Assembly (NCBI RefSeq): GCF_024397895.1
Contig: NZ_CP073346.1
Coordinates: 2,480,001 to 2,544,000, forward strand
Length of the DNA stretch: 64,000 nt
Origin: Pseudomonas benzenivorans
Lineage (GTDB): Bacteria > Pseudomonadota > Gammaproteobacteria > Pseudomonadales > Pseudomonadaceae
Reading direction: 5' to 3'
The notes under the pieces are model-generated. The model worked only from the letters and a program-made list of their open reading frames with translations, made no database searches and was not told where the DNA came from. The position numbers were made by a program, and so were the translations under genes. Positions 18,841 to 28,490 of this stretch are shown piece after piece (position 1 is the stretch's first letter; each line of letters begins with the position of its first letter).

Positions 18841-19830
18841 ATGGCTTCAACAAAACTTCTGGTGCTCTACACCGGTGGCACCATCGGCATGCAGCAAACC
18901 GCCGCCGGCCTGGCCCCGGCCTCCGGCTTCGAGTCGCGGTTGCGCTCCCAGCAGGCCCTGGAAACCGGGCGCCAGCTGCCCGGCTGGACCTTCCGCGAGC
19001 TGCTGCCACCGATCGACAGCGCCAACATGAACCAGGCCAACTGGCTGGCGATGGTCGAGGCGATCCGCGCCGGCGTCGAGCAGGACGGCTGCGACGCGGT
19101 ACTGGTGCTGCACGGCACCGACACCCTGGCCTACAGCGCGGCGGCGCTGAGCTTCCTGCTGCTCGGCCTGCCGGTGCCGGTGGTGCTGACCGGCTCCATG
19201 CGCCCGGCCGGCGCCGAGGACAGCGACGCCTGGTCCAACCTGTTCGGCGCCATGCAGGCGCTGCACAAGGGCGTCGCCCTGGGCGTGCACCTGTACTTCA
19301 ATGGCCGGCTGATGCCGGGCAACCGGGTCAGCAAGCTGGGCAGCGCGGTCTTCGACGCCTTCGCCGAGCTGCCGCGCCAGCGGGTCGCCGCGCGGGCCGG
19401 GATGATTCCCGCCGAGCTCGACTACCGTCAGCCACGCCAGCCGGTGAACCTCGCCGTGCTGCCCTTCTACCCGGGCATTCGGGCCGCCCAGGTCGAGGCC
19501 GCGCTGGCCGGCGACGTGCGCGGGCTGCTGCTGGAGTGCTACGGCAGCGGCACCGGGCCGTCGGACGATGCCGCGCTGCTCGCCGCGCTCAAGGCCGCCC
19601 ACGAGCGCGGCGTAGTGCTGGCGGCGATCAGCCAGTGCCCCCACGGCCATGTCGAGTTCGGCGTCTATGCCGCCGGCAGCCAGCTGGCCAGCGCCGGCCT
19701 GGTCTCGGCAGGCGGCATGACCCGCGAGGCGGCCCTGGGCAAGCTGTTCGCCCTGCTCGGCGCCGGCCTCTCGCAGACAGAAGTCGAGGACTGGTTCGCC
19801 GTCGACCTGTGCGGGGAAAACGCCGACTGA
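18841..19830 (+). CDS. ansA: L-asparaginase, cytoplasmic (type I)
   Basis: A 329-residue amidohydrolase that converts asparagine to aspartate and ammonia. Catalytic threonines are in LYTGGTIGMQ (residues about 8-17) and HGTDTLAYSAAALSF (with Thr-Asp-Lys partners further on). There is no signal peptide, and the length and start match the cytoplasmic type I enzyme (E. coli AnsA) rather than the periplasmic type II. GAGGAG lies 6 bp before the ATG. It follows the AGCS symporter and precedes a glutaminase in the opposite orientation. Confidence 0.88.
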   Translation: MASTKLLVLYTGGTIGMQQTAAGLAPASGFESRLRSQQALETGRQLPGWTFRELLPPIDSANMNQANWLAMVEAIRAGVEQDGCDAVLVLHGTDTLAYSAAALSFLLLGLPVPVVLTGSMRPAGAEDSDAWSNLFGAMQALHKGVALGVHLYFNGRLMPGNRVSKLGSAVFDAFAELPRQRVAARAGMIPAELDYRQPRQPVNLAVLPFYPGIRAAQVEAALAGDVRGLLLECYGSGTGPSDDAALLAALKAAHERGVVLAAISQCPHGHVEFGVYAAGSQLASAGLVSAGGMTREAALGKLFALLGAGLSQTEVEDWFAVDLCGENAD

Positions 19831-19936
19831 CCGCGACCGCGACCGGCGCCGGCGAGGCTCGCGCTGCCGGCGCAGGGCTTGCACCGCGGGCGCAAGGGTT
19901 TCAGGATGACAGGTCAGACCCACAGGAGCCTGCCCC

Positions 19937-20392
19937 ATGCCCTTTCGTATCGACGTTGAGATCCGCCCGGTCGGCGCCGACGACCAAGCCGCTTGGCTGC
20001 CGCTGTGGCAGGGCTACCAACGCTTCTACATGACGGAAATCCCCGCTGCCGCCAGCGACCAGGCCTGGCAGCGCTTCCTCGACCCCGGCGAACCCATGCA
20101 CGCCGCCCTGGCCTGGCACGATGGCAAGGCCGTCGGCCTGGTGCACTGGATCTTCCACCGCTCGACCTGGACCGCCGGCGACTACTGCTACCTGCAGGAC
20201 CTGTTCATCGCCAAGGACCTGCGCAGCAGCGGCGTCGGCCGCCAGCTGATCGAACATGTCTACGACCAGGCGCGCCAGGCCGACTGCGCGCGGGTCTACT
20301 GGCTCACCCACGAAACCAACAGCCGCGCCATGCTGCTGTACGAGCGCGTCGCCGAGCGCTCGGGCTTCGTCCAGTTCCGCAAGCTGCTGTAG
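19937..20392 (+). CDS. GNAT family N-acetyltransferase (paralog of the gene at 15198)
   Basis: A 151-residue acetyltransferase with the acetyl-CoA motif RSSGVGRQLIEHVYDQAR and the downstream RAMLLYERVAERSGF. CAGGAG lies 8 bp before the ATG. About two-thirds of residues are identical to the 15198-15641 protein with no gaps. It stands alone between asparaginase and the convergent glutaminase gene, 4.3 kb from its paralog, without the paiB context. Confidence 0.87.
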   Translation: MPFRIDVEIRPVGADDQAAWLPLWQGYQRFYMTEIPAAASDQAWQRFLDPGEPMHAALAWHDGKAVGLVHWIFHRSTWTAGDYCYLQDLFIAKDLRSSGVGRQLIEHVYDQARQADCARVYWLTHETNSRAMLLYERVAERSGFVQFRKLL

Positions 20393-20421
20393 TAGGACTC
20401 AGGCGCCGGGCGGCGGTCGAC

Positions 20422-21330
20422 TCAGAACACCGACCAGCCAATGCGCTGGCTGAGCAGCTCCAGCGCCGCCATGCCGGCCAGGGAGTTGCCGGCGGCGTTC
20501 AGTTCCGGTGACCAGACGCAGACGCTGAAGCGCCCCGGCACCACCGCGACGATGCCACCGCCGACCCCGCTCTTGCCCGGCAGGCCGACCCGGTAGGCGA
20601 AGTTGCCGGCCTCGTCGTACAGCCCGCTGGTGGCCATGATGGCGTTGACCTGCTTGACCTGGCGGGCGCTGAGCACCTGCTCGCCGCTGTGCGGGCAGTA
20701 GCCGTCGTTGGCCAGGAAGCTGAAGGCGCGCGCCAGGTCGACGCAGCTCATGCGCAGGGCGCAGTGGCTGAAGTAGCTGCGCAGCACCGCCTCGACATCG
20801 TTGTGGAAGTTGCCGAAGGCCTGCATCAGGTAGGCCATGGCGGCGTTGCGCGCGCGGTACTGGTACTCCGACTCGGCCACCTTGTTGTCGATCACCAGCT
20901 CGGGGTTGCCGGCCAGGCGGCGGGCGAAGTCGCGCATCGACAGCGCCGGGGCGGCGAAACGCGACTGGTTGATGTCGCAGATCACCAGGGCGCCGGCATT
21001 GATGAAGGGGTTGCGCGGCCGGCCGCGCTCGAACTCCAGCTGCACCAGCGAGTTGAACGGCTGCCCGGACGGCTCGTGGCCCAGGCGCTGCCAGATCGCC
21101 TCGCCGGAATGACCGATGGCCTGGACCAGGCTGAACACCTTGGAGATGCTCTGGATCGAGAAGGCCGTGCGCGCATCGCCGGCCACATGCAGCTCGCCGT
21201 CATTGCTGTAGACGGCGATGGCCAGCTGGTCGGGTGCGACGCCGGCCAGGGCGGGAATGTAGTCGGCCACCTTGCCCTGGCCGATCAGCGGGCGGACTTC
21301 GTCGAGAATCTCGTTGAGCAGGTCTTGCAT
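20422..21330 (-). CDS. glsA: Glutaminase
   Basis: A 302-residue enzyme of the serine-dependent beta-lactamase fold that hydrolyses glutamine to glutamate and ammonia. The catalytic S-x-x-K is SISK at residues 61-64 ([10 protein letters not shown]); other family marks are [24 protein letters not shown] and [18 protein letters not shown]. Length equals typical bacterial GlsA (about 300-310). Together with asparaginase it may supply ammonia and glutamate or counter acid. Confidence 0.93.
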   Translation of the reverse strand: MQDLLNEILDEVRPLIGQGKVADYIPALAGVAPDQLAIAVYSNDGELHVAGDARTAFSIQSISKVFSLVQAIGHSGEAIWQRLGHEPSGQPFNSLVQLEFERGRPRNPFINAGALVICDINQSRFAAPALSMRDFARRLAGNPELVIDNKVAESEYQYRARNAAMAYLMQAFGNFHNDVEAVLRSYFSHCALRMSCVDLARAFSFLANDGYCPHSGEQVLSARQVKQVNAIMATSGLYDEAGNFAYRVGLPGKSGVGGGIVAVVPGRFSVCVWSPELNAAGNSLAGMAALELLSQRIGWSVF

Positions 21331-21422
21331 GGCGGCGCTCGTAGCGGGCCCCGGGCGGCGCCCGGGCTATGGCTGCTAGACGCTCGGCGCGCGGCGCTGA
21401 TCACAGCGGCGCGCCGCCCCAC

Positions 21423-21725
21423 TCAGAACTTCTGCGGGCGCAGCACCTCGACCTCGGCCAGGTAGCAGATCATCGCGTAGTCGGCGTAGTAGCGCTGCTG
21501 CAGGTGCCCGGCCAGCTGCTCGGCCAGTTCGCGGGCGCAGATGATCTCCACGCGGATATTGCCTTCGGTGTCCCAGCCGGCGCTGCGCACGCCATGGGCG
21601 CCGCGGCCGCGGGCATCGGAGATGGTCCAGCCGGGCGCGCCCAGGTGCTCCAGGTCGGCCAGCAGCTTCTTCTCCAGCGCCGCCTCGCAGATCACGGTGA
21701 GCAGGGTACGGGTCGATACATTCAT
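21423..21725 (-). CDS. PII-like protein, SbtB type
   Basis: A 100-residue protein that looks like a PII-superfamily ferredoxin-like fold: the short start MNVSTRTLLTVICEAALEK, the central GWTISDARGRGAHGVRSAGW (T-loop region) and RVEIICARELAEQLAGHLQQ. It starts 1 bp after the stop of the SbtA-like permease gene, so both are translated together. In cyanobacteria SbtB binds adenine nucleotides including cAMP and inhibits SbtA. The C-terminal Cys pair (R-loop) of some SbtB proteins is absent. A function as regulator of the permease is inferred from pairing. Confidence 0.75.
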   Translation of the reverse strand: MNVSTRTLLTVICEAALEKKLLADLEHLGAPGWTISDARGRGAHGVRSAGWDTEGNIRVEIICARELAEQLAGHLQQRYYADYAMICYLAEVEVLRPQKF

Positions 21726-21726
21726 G

Positions 21727-22668
21727 TCAGAGCCCCCAGGCGATGAGTTGTTCGGCCAAGCCGTGATAGAGCGGAATACCGATCAGGATATTGAAGGGGA
21801 AGGTGATCCCCAAGGACGCGGTCAAGGATAGCGACGGGTTGGCCTGGGGCAATGCCAGGCGCAGGGCCGCCGGCACGGCGATGTAGGAGGCGCTGGCCGC
21901 CAGGGTGGCGAGCATCGCGGTACCGCCCAGGGACAGGCCCATGAAGCGCGCCAGCAGGGCGCCGATCAACGCGCCGAGCAGCGGCATCAGCAGGGCGAAG
22001 CCCACCAGGCGCAGGCCGAACTGCTTGAGCGAACCGAGCTGGCCGGAGGCGATCAGGCCCATTTCCAGCAGGAAGAACGCCAGCACCGGCTTGAACATGC
22101 TGGTGTACAGCGGCTCCAGCGGCTTGATCGCCTCCTTGCCGGCCACCGCACCGATGATCAGGCCGCCGAGCAGCAGCATGATGCTCTTGCCGAGGAAGAT
22201 CTCCCGGCCCAGCTCGCGCCAGTGAGTGTCACGGCTGATGCCCTTGGCCAGGATGATGCCGACCAGGATCGCCGGGACCTCGAGGATGGCCACGAACAGG
22301 GGCATGTAGCTCTCGAAGGCGATCTCGCGGGAGACCATGTAGGCCACCACCACGGCGAAGGTACCGGCGCTGACCGAGCCATAGTGCGCCGCCACCGCCG
22401 CCGAATTGACGCGGTCGAAGCGCAGGCCGCGCAACAGGACGAAGGCCAGCAGCGGCAGGCCGATGCCCAGCAGCAGCACCAGCGCCGACTGGCCGAGCAG
22501 TTGCGCGCTGGCCTGCTCCGCCAGCTCCACCCCGCCGTGCAGACCGATGGCCAGCAGCAGGATGATCGACAGCGTCTCGTACAGTGCCGGCGGCAACTTC
22601 AGCTCGCTTTTCAGCAGGCCGGCGGCCAGGCCGAAGACGAAGAACAACACTACGGGATCGATACCCAT
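21727..22668 (-). CDS. SbtA family sodium-dependent bicarbonate transporter
   Basis: A 313-residue membrane protein with about 10 helices. The segments LPPALYETLSIILLLAIGLH, HYGSVSAGTFAVVVAYM and ASASYIAVPAALRLALPQAN match the SbtA/DUF897 family, which in cyanobacteria imports bicarbonate with Na+. It is paired with a PII-like SbtB gene. Upstream on the same strand lie both subunits of pyruvate carboxylase, an enzyme that consumes bicarbonate, so the transporter may feed it. The gene starts only 39 bp beyond the T run of the pyc terminator. Confidence 0.82.
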   Translation of the reverse strand: MGIDPVVLFFVFGLAAGLLKSELKLPPALYETLSIILLLAIGLHGGVELAEQASAQLLGQSALVLLLGIGLPLLAFVLLRGLRFDRVNSAAVAAHYGSVSAGTFAVVVAYMVSREIAFESYMPLFVAILEVPAILVGIILAKGISRDTHWRELGREIFLGKSIMLLLGGLIIGAVAGKEAIKPLEPLYTSMFKPVLAFFLLEMGLIASGQLGSLKQFGLRLVGFALLMPLLGALIGALLARFMGLSLGGTAMLATLAASASYIAVPAALRLALPQANPSLSLTASLGITFPFNILIGIPLYHGLAEQLIAWGL

Positions 22669-22706
22669 CTCACGCTCCAGAATCGGCCGCTACGGGACGG
22701 CCGGGC

Positions 22707-22731
22707 AAAAAAAGGGAGCCTTGCGGCTCCC
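22707..22731 (-). terminator. Rho-independent terminator of the pycAB operon
   Basis: On the minus strand, GGGAGCC-GCAA-GGCTCCC (22731 down to 22714) is followed by seven T (22713-22707). It lies 60 bp after the pycB stop and 39 bp before the SbtA-like start. Confidence 0.85.
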
Positions 22732-22790
22732 AGAGGACTCACTCGTTACAAGACGTTGAAAAGCCTAGTAGGCGATACATGCCAGCGCCT

Positions 22791-24596
22791 TCATTCGATC
22801 TCGATCAGCACTTCGCCCGGGTTGACCCGGTCGCCCTTGGCCACGTGCACGGCCTTGACGGTGCCGGCGATCGGCGCCTGCACCTCGGTTTCCATCTTCA
22901 TCGCCTCGGTGATCAGCACCGCCTGGCCGGCTTTGACTGCGTCACCTTCCTTGACCAGCACATCGACGATATTGCCCGGCATACTGGTGCTGACGTCGCC
23001 CGGCGCCGAGGCAACCTTGCGCTTGCCACCTGCGCCTGCGACGAATTCGTTGAGCGGCTCGAACACCACCTCCTCCGGCACCCCGTCGATGGACAGGTAG
23101 AAGTGACGCTTGCCCTCGCCCTTGACGCCGACGCCGGTGATGTCGACGCGGTAGCTCTCGCCGTGCACGTCGACCACGAACTCGGTCGGCACGCCTTCAC
23201 CGCCCGCCCGGGCAACACCGCCGGCTTCGGGAATCGGCAGCAGCGCCTCCGGGGTCAGGGTGCCGGCCTCGCGCTCCTCGAGGAACTTGCGGCCGATGTC
23301 CGGGAACATGGCGTAGGTCAGCACGTCTTCCTCGGACTTGGCCAGGCCGCCGATCTCGCCGCGCAGCTTGACCATTTCCGGCTTGAGCAGGTCGGCCGGG
23401 CGCACGTCGATCACCTCTTCGCTGCCGATCGCCTGCTTGCGCAGCTGCTCGTTGATCTTGCCCGGGGCCAGGCCGTAGCGGCCCTGCAGGTAGAGCTTCA
23501 CCTCGTTGGTGATGGTCTTGTAGCGCTCGCCGGCCAGCACGTTGAACACCGCCTGGGTGCCGACGATCTGCGAGGTCGGGGTGACCAGCGGCGGGAAGCC
23601 GAGGTCTTCGCGCACCCGCGGGATTTCCGCGAACACCTCGTTGATGCGGTCCAGGGCGCCCTGTTCCTTGAGCTGGTTGGCCAGGTTGGACATCATGCCG
23701 CCCGGCACCTGGTTGACCTGCACCCGGGTATCCACGGCGGTGAATTCGCTCTCGAACTGGTGGTACTTCTTGCGCACCGCGTAGAAGTACAGGCCGATTT
23801 CCTGCAGCAGCTCCAGGTCCAGGCCGGTGTCGAACTCGCTGCCCTTGAGCGCGGCGACCATCGACTCGGTGCCCGGGTGGCTGGTGCCCCAGGCCATGCT
23901 GGAAATGGCGGTGTCGATGTGGTCGGCGCCGGCCTCGATCGCCTTGAGCTGGCACATGGCGCCCAGGCCCGCGGTGTCGTGGCTGTGGACGAATACCGGC
24001 AGGTCGACTTCTTCCTTCAGCGCCTTGACCAGGTCGAAGGCCGCGTAGGGGGTGAGCAGGCCGGCCATGTCCTTGATCGCCACCGAGTCGATACCCATGG
24101 CCTGCATGGCCTTGGCCTGCTTCACGTAGGCCTCGACCGTGTGCACCGGGCTGACGGTGTAGGCCAGGGTGCCTTGGGCGTGCTTGCCGGCGGCCTTGGT
24201 CGCCTCGATGGCCACGCGCAGGTTACGCACGTCGTTCATGGCGTCGAAGATGCGGAACACGTCGATGCCGTTGACCGCGGCCTTGGCCACGAAGGCCTTG
24301 ACCACGTCGTCGCTGTAGTGGCGGTAGCCGAGCAGGTTCTGCCCGCGCAGAAGCATCTGCAGCCGGGTGTTGGGCAGCCCCGCCTTGAGCTTGCGCAGGC
24401 GCTCCCAGGGGTCTTCCTTGAGGAAGCGGATGCAGGCGTCGAAGGTGGCGCCGCCCCAGACTTCCAGGGACCAGTAGCCGACCTTGTCGAGCTTGTCGCA
24501 GATCGGCAGCATGTCCTCGGTGCGCATGCGCGTGGCGAGCAGCGACTGGTGGGCATCGCGCAGGATGGTATCGGTGACGGTGATCTTCTTGCTCAT
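22791..24596 (-). CDS. pycB: Pyruvate carboxylase subunit B (carboxyltransferase + biotin carrier; OadA-like)
   Basis: A 601-residue subunit. The N-terminal carboxyltransferase TIM barrel (RDAHQSLLATRMRTEDMLPI, WGGATFDACIRFL, MAGLLTPYAAFDLV) binds pyruvate and metal. The C-terminal biotinyl domain carries the biotinylated Lys567 in EAMKMETEVQAP. With subunit A it converts pyruvate, bicarbonate and ATP to oxaloacetate, refilling the TCA cycle. Oxaloacetate decarboxylase alpha has the same architecture, but no beta or gamma subunits are present and a biotin carboxylase is adjacent, so pyruvate carboxylase is right. It starts 15 bp after pycA. Confidence 0.93.
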   Translation of the reverse strand: MSKKITVTDTILRDAHQSLLATRMRTEDMLPICDKLDKVGYWSLEVWGGATFDACIRFLKEDPWERLRKLKAGLPNTRLQMLLRGQNLLGYRHYSDDVVKAFVAKAAVNGIDVFRIFDAMNDVRNLRVAIEATKAAGKHAQGTLAYTVSPVHTVEAYVKQAKAMQAMGIDSVAIKDMAGLLTPYAAFDLVKALKEEVDLPVFVHSHDTAGLGAMCQLKAIEAGADHIDTAISSMAWGTSHPGTESMVAALKGSEFDTGLDLELLQEIGLYFYAVRKKYHQFESEFTAVDTRVQVNQVPGGMMSNLANQLKEQGALDRINEVFAEIPRVREDLGFPPLVTPTSQIVGTQAVFNVLAGERYKTITNEVKLYLQGRYGLAPGKINEQLRKQAIGSEEVIDVRPADLLKPEMVKLRGEIGGLAKSEEDVLTYAMFPDIGRKFLEEREAGTLTPEALLPIPEAGGVARAGGEGVPTEFVVDVHGESYRVDITGVGVKGEGKRHFYLSIDGVPEEVVFEPLNEFVAGAGGKRKVASAPGDVSTSMPGNIVDVLVKEGDAVKAGQAVLITEAMKMETEVQAPIAGTVKAVHVAKGDRVNPGEVLIEIE

Positions 24597-24611
24597 GTTC
24601 TGATCCTTCCC

Positions 24612-26027
<1,416 letters not shown>

Positions 26028-26239
26028 AAGGGTTTTCCTCGGCCAGGCTCAGATAATCGGTTCTAGCACCCCGGATCAGACCGGTCTGCACGTGACCGCT
26101 GTCCAGCTAGCGGTCGCGTCAACACCCTACGCCGAACAGCGGATTACCTAAAATCAATAATAATTTGATTGGCTATAAGTAATTACTAATACACACTGCC
26201 TGGCCGATCACCCCAATCGTTCGACGTTCGAGGTAAAGA
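26028..26239. promoter_or_regulatory. AT-rich pycA / LysR divergent promoter region
   Basis: The 26145-26195 stretch is strikingly AT-rich for this genome. It contains the perfect 10-bp palindrome AGTAATTACT (26178-26187) beside TATAAG, a fair LysR operator or promoter candidate. The LysR start GTG 26240 is preceded by GAGGTAAAG. Confidence 0.5.
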
Positions 26240-27202
26240 GTGCGTAAGTCATTGATGCGCATGACATTGCGCCAGCTTCAGGTGTTCCGCTCGGTGTGCC
26301 AGCAGCGCTCCTACAGCCGCGCCGCGGAGGAGATGTCACTCACCCAACCGGCCGTCAGCCTGCAGATCCGCCAGCTCGAGGAGCTGCTCGGCCAGCCGCT
26401 GTTCGACTACGTCGGCAAGAAACTGCACCTGACCGACGCCGCCGAGGCGCTGCAGCTGGCCAGCGCCGATATCTTCGGCCGCCTGGAGAGCCTCGACATG
26501 CAGCTGACCGACCTGCAGGGTTCGCTGCAGGGGCAGCTGAGCCTGGCGGTGGAATCCAGCGCCAAGTACTTCGTTCCCCACCTCTTCGCCGCTTTTCGTC
26601 GGGAATACCCCGAAGTCAACCTGCAGCTGGTGGTGGTCAACCACGCCCAGGCGCTCAAACGCCTGAGCGCCAACCGCGACGACCTGCTGATCATGTCGCT
26701 GGTGCCCTCGGACATGGCCCTGGAGTTCCTGCCCTTCCTCAACAACCCCATCATCGCGGTGGCGCCGCCCGGGCACCCGCTTTGCGCACGGGAGCAGCTG
26801 AGCCTGCAGGACCTGACCGCCTGGCCGCTACTGGTGCGCGAGCCCGGCTCCGGCACGCGCAAGGCCTGCGAGGAGTACTGCCACCAGAAGCGCGCGCACT
26901 TCGCCCAGACCCTGGAGGTCGGCTCCATGGAGGGCCAGGCCGAAGGGGTGATCGCCGGCCTCGGCCTGGCCCTGCTGCCGCGCCATGCGGTGCGCCGCGA
27001 GCTGGCCCAGGGAGTGCTGCGCGAATTACCGGTGGCCGAGCTGCCGCTGATGCGCAGCTGGTGCGTGGTGCACCCACGCGGCAAGTACCTGTCGCCGGTG
27101 GCCCAGGCCTTCTTCGCCTTCGTGCGCAGCCAGCGCAGCCAGATCAGCGCCCTGGCTGAGCGCTTCGCCGCGTCGGGGCCCGGGACGCCACCCGGTAGCT
27201 AG
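26240..27202 (+). CDS. pycR: LysR family regulator of pyruvate carboxylase (PycR-like)
   Basis: A 320-residue LysR-type regulator. The HTH is about residues 8-68 (YSRAAEEMSLTQPAVSLQIR), followed by a co-inducer domain with ESSAKYFVPHLFAAFRREYP. The GTG at 26240 is used because GAGG lies 7 bp upstream; ATG 26255 is an in-frame alternative. It is divergent from pycA, the arrangement of PycR (PA5437) in P. aeruginosa, which is known for in vivo virulence effects. Its 3' end overlaps the end of a small gene on the opposite strand. Confidence 0.87.
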   Translation: MRKSLMRMTLRQLQVFRSVCQQRSYSRAAEEMSLTQPAVSLQIRQLEELLGQPLFDYVGKKLHLTDAAEALQLASADIFGRLESLDMQLTDLQGSLQGQLSLAVESSAKYFVPHLFAAFRREYPEVNLQLVVVNHAQALKRLSANRDDLLIMSLVPSDMALEFLPFLNNPIIAVAPPGHPLCAREQLSLQDLTAWPLLVREPGSGTRKACEEYCHQKRAHFAQTLEVGSMEGQAEGVIAGLGLALLPRHAVRRELAQGVLRELPVAELPLMRSWCVVHPRGKYLSPVAQAFFAFVRSQRSQISALAERFAASGPGTPPGS

Positions 27203-27368
27203 CGGCGATCAGCTCGGGATAGTCGGACAGTTGCTGCTGCAGCAGGCGCTGCTCGGCATAGCTCTCGATGGCGCGACGGTATTCCATGCGCCGTTGATCC
27301 AGCTGCTTGCGGCGGGCCTTGGCATCGAGCCTGGCTGACGACTGTGCTTCATCCAAATAGCGAGACAT
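27144..27368 (-). CDS. Small hydrophilic protein of unknown function
   Basis: A 74-residue, charged, probably helical protein (DAKARRKQLDQRRMEYRRAI, then YAEQRLLQQQLSDY). It has no membrane segment. Short Pseudomonas proteins with a similar basic RRRLEDQRR-type helix exist, some annotated PA3496-like, but I cannot assign it firmly. GGGAG lies upstream of the ATG. Its last 59 bp overlap the tail of the convergent LysR gene. Confidence 0.5.
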   Translation of the reverse strand: MSRYLDEAQSSARLDAKARRKQLDQRRMEYRRAIESYAEQRLLQQQLSDYPELIAASYRVASRAPTRRSAQPGR

Positions 27369-27464
27369 GGGCTGACTCCCAGGCTGAATATCGGGAGTAC
27401 CAGCATGGCCAGGACGTGTGACGCTATGACGGCGAAGCGGTGACGCTGGGGTGACGGGCGGGGA

Positions 27465-28334
27465 CTAGTGCTCCTCGACCACCTTCACCGACTTGGGCGA
27501 CAGGCGCAGGCTGCGCAGGCTGCGCTTGACGCTCTTGAGGTGGTTGACCAGGCTCGGCCCGCGCGCCATGGCCACGCCCATGGCCAGCACGTCGATCACC
27601 ACCAGGTGGGCGATGCGCGAGGTCAGCGGGGTGTAGATCTCGGTGTCTTCCTGCACGTCGATCGCCAGCACCACCGAAGCCAGGTCGGCCAGCGGCGTCT
27701 GGCTCGGGCACAGGGTGATCAGCGTGGCGCCGGTCTCACGCACCAGGTTGGCGGTGATCAGCAGGTCCTTGGAGCGGCCGGACTGGGAGATGCAGATGGC
27801 CACGTCGGTGGGTTTCAGGGTCACCGCGCTCATCGCCTGCATGTGCGGGTCGGAGTAGGCCGCGGCGTTCAGCAGCAGGCGGAAGAACTTGTGCTGGGCG
27901 TCCGCCGCCACCGCGCCGGAGGCGCCGAAACCATAGAACTCCACGCGCTGGGCCTGGGCGCAAGCGGCGATGGCCTGCTGCAGCGCCTGCGAATCGAGGT
28001 GCTCGCGCACCTCCATCAGGGTGTGCAGGGTGGTGTCGAAGATCTTCAGGCTGAAGTCGGCGACCGAGTCGTCTTCATGGATGGCGAACTGGCCGAAGCT
28101 GGCGCCGGCGGCCAGGCTCTGCGCCAGCTTCAGCTTGAGGTCCTGAAAGCCGCCGCAGCCGATGGCCCGGCAGAAGCGCACGATGGTCGGCTCGCTGATG
28201 CCGACATTGTGGGCCAGCTCGGCCATGGAGCTGTGCATCACCGCAGCCGGGTCGAGAAGTACGTGGTCGGCGACCTTGAGTTCCGACTTGCGTAACAGGT
28301 GGCGGGACTGGGCGATGTGCTGCAACAAATTCAC
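27465..28334 (-). CDS. hexR: RpiR-family regulator, HexR-like
   Basis: A 289-residue repressor. The N-terminal RpiR HTH (MAELAHNVGISEPTIVRFCR, about residues 37-56) is followed by a SIS domain (EFYGFGASGAVAADAQHKFF, AICISQSGRSKDLL) that in HexR binds 2-keto-3-deoxy-6-phosphogluconate. HexR represses genes of the Entner-Doudoroff pathway. It is divergent from zwf, and a near-perfect HexR operator lies between them. Pseudomonas often has two such regulators, one beside each zwf; this looks like the copy away from the edd/glk cluster, since pgl and eda do not follow zwf. Confidence 0.87.
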   Translation of the reverse strand: MNLLQHIAQSRHLLRKSELKVADHVLLDPAAVMHSSMAELAHNVGISEPTIVRFCRAIGCGGFQDLKLKLAQSLAAGASFGQFAIHEDDSVADFSLKIFDTTLHTLMEVREHLDSQALQQAIAACAQAQRVEFYGFGASGAVAADAQHKFFRLLLNAAAYSDPHMQAMSAVTLKPTDVAICISQSGRSKDLLITANLVRETGATLITLCPSQTPLADLASVVLAIDVQEDTEIYTPLTSRIAHLVVIDVLAMGVAMARGPSLVNHLKSVKRSLRSLRLSPKSVKVVEEH

Positions 28335-28430
28335 AAGTATTAGGCTCGGCTTTAGGGATGGCGTATCCGTCGACAGCCCTCATCCGAGTGACGACTCGGT
28401 TATGATCGGGACAGCCGGGTTGTAGTGAGC

Positions 28431-28447
28431 TTGTAGTTATACTACAT
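28431..28447 (+). promoter_or_regulatory. HexR operator upstream of zwf
   Basis: TTGTAGTTATACTACAT matches the HexR consensus TTGTA-N7-TACAA in almost every arm position (TTGTAGT / ACTACA). A second TTGTAG half-site precedes it at 28420. It lies 44 bp before the TTG start of zwf and about 100 bp before hexR, so one site can control both. Confidence 0.8.
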
Positions 28448-28490
28448 GACCGCCTGCCCCGCACGGTCAAACCGAGTCGGAGTTCCTGCT

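Noticed and set aside
28446..28490. ATG 28446 as the start of zwf
   Set aside because: It overlaps the HexR operator and has no ribosome binding site; TTG 28491 has GGAG 8 bp upstream and gives the family N terminus.
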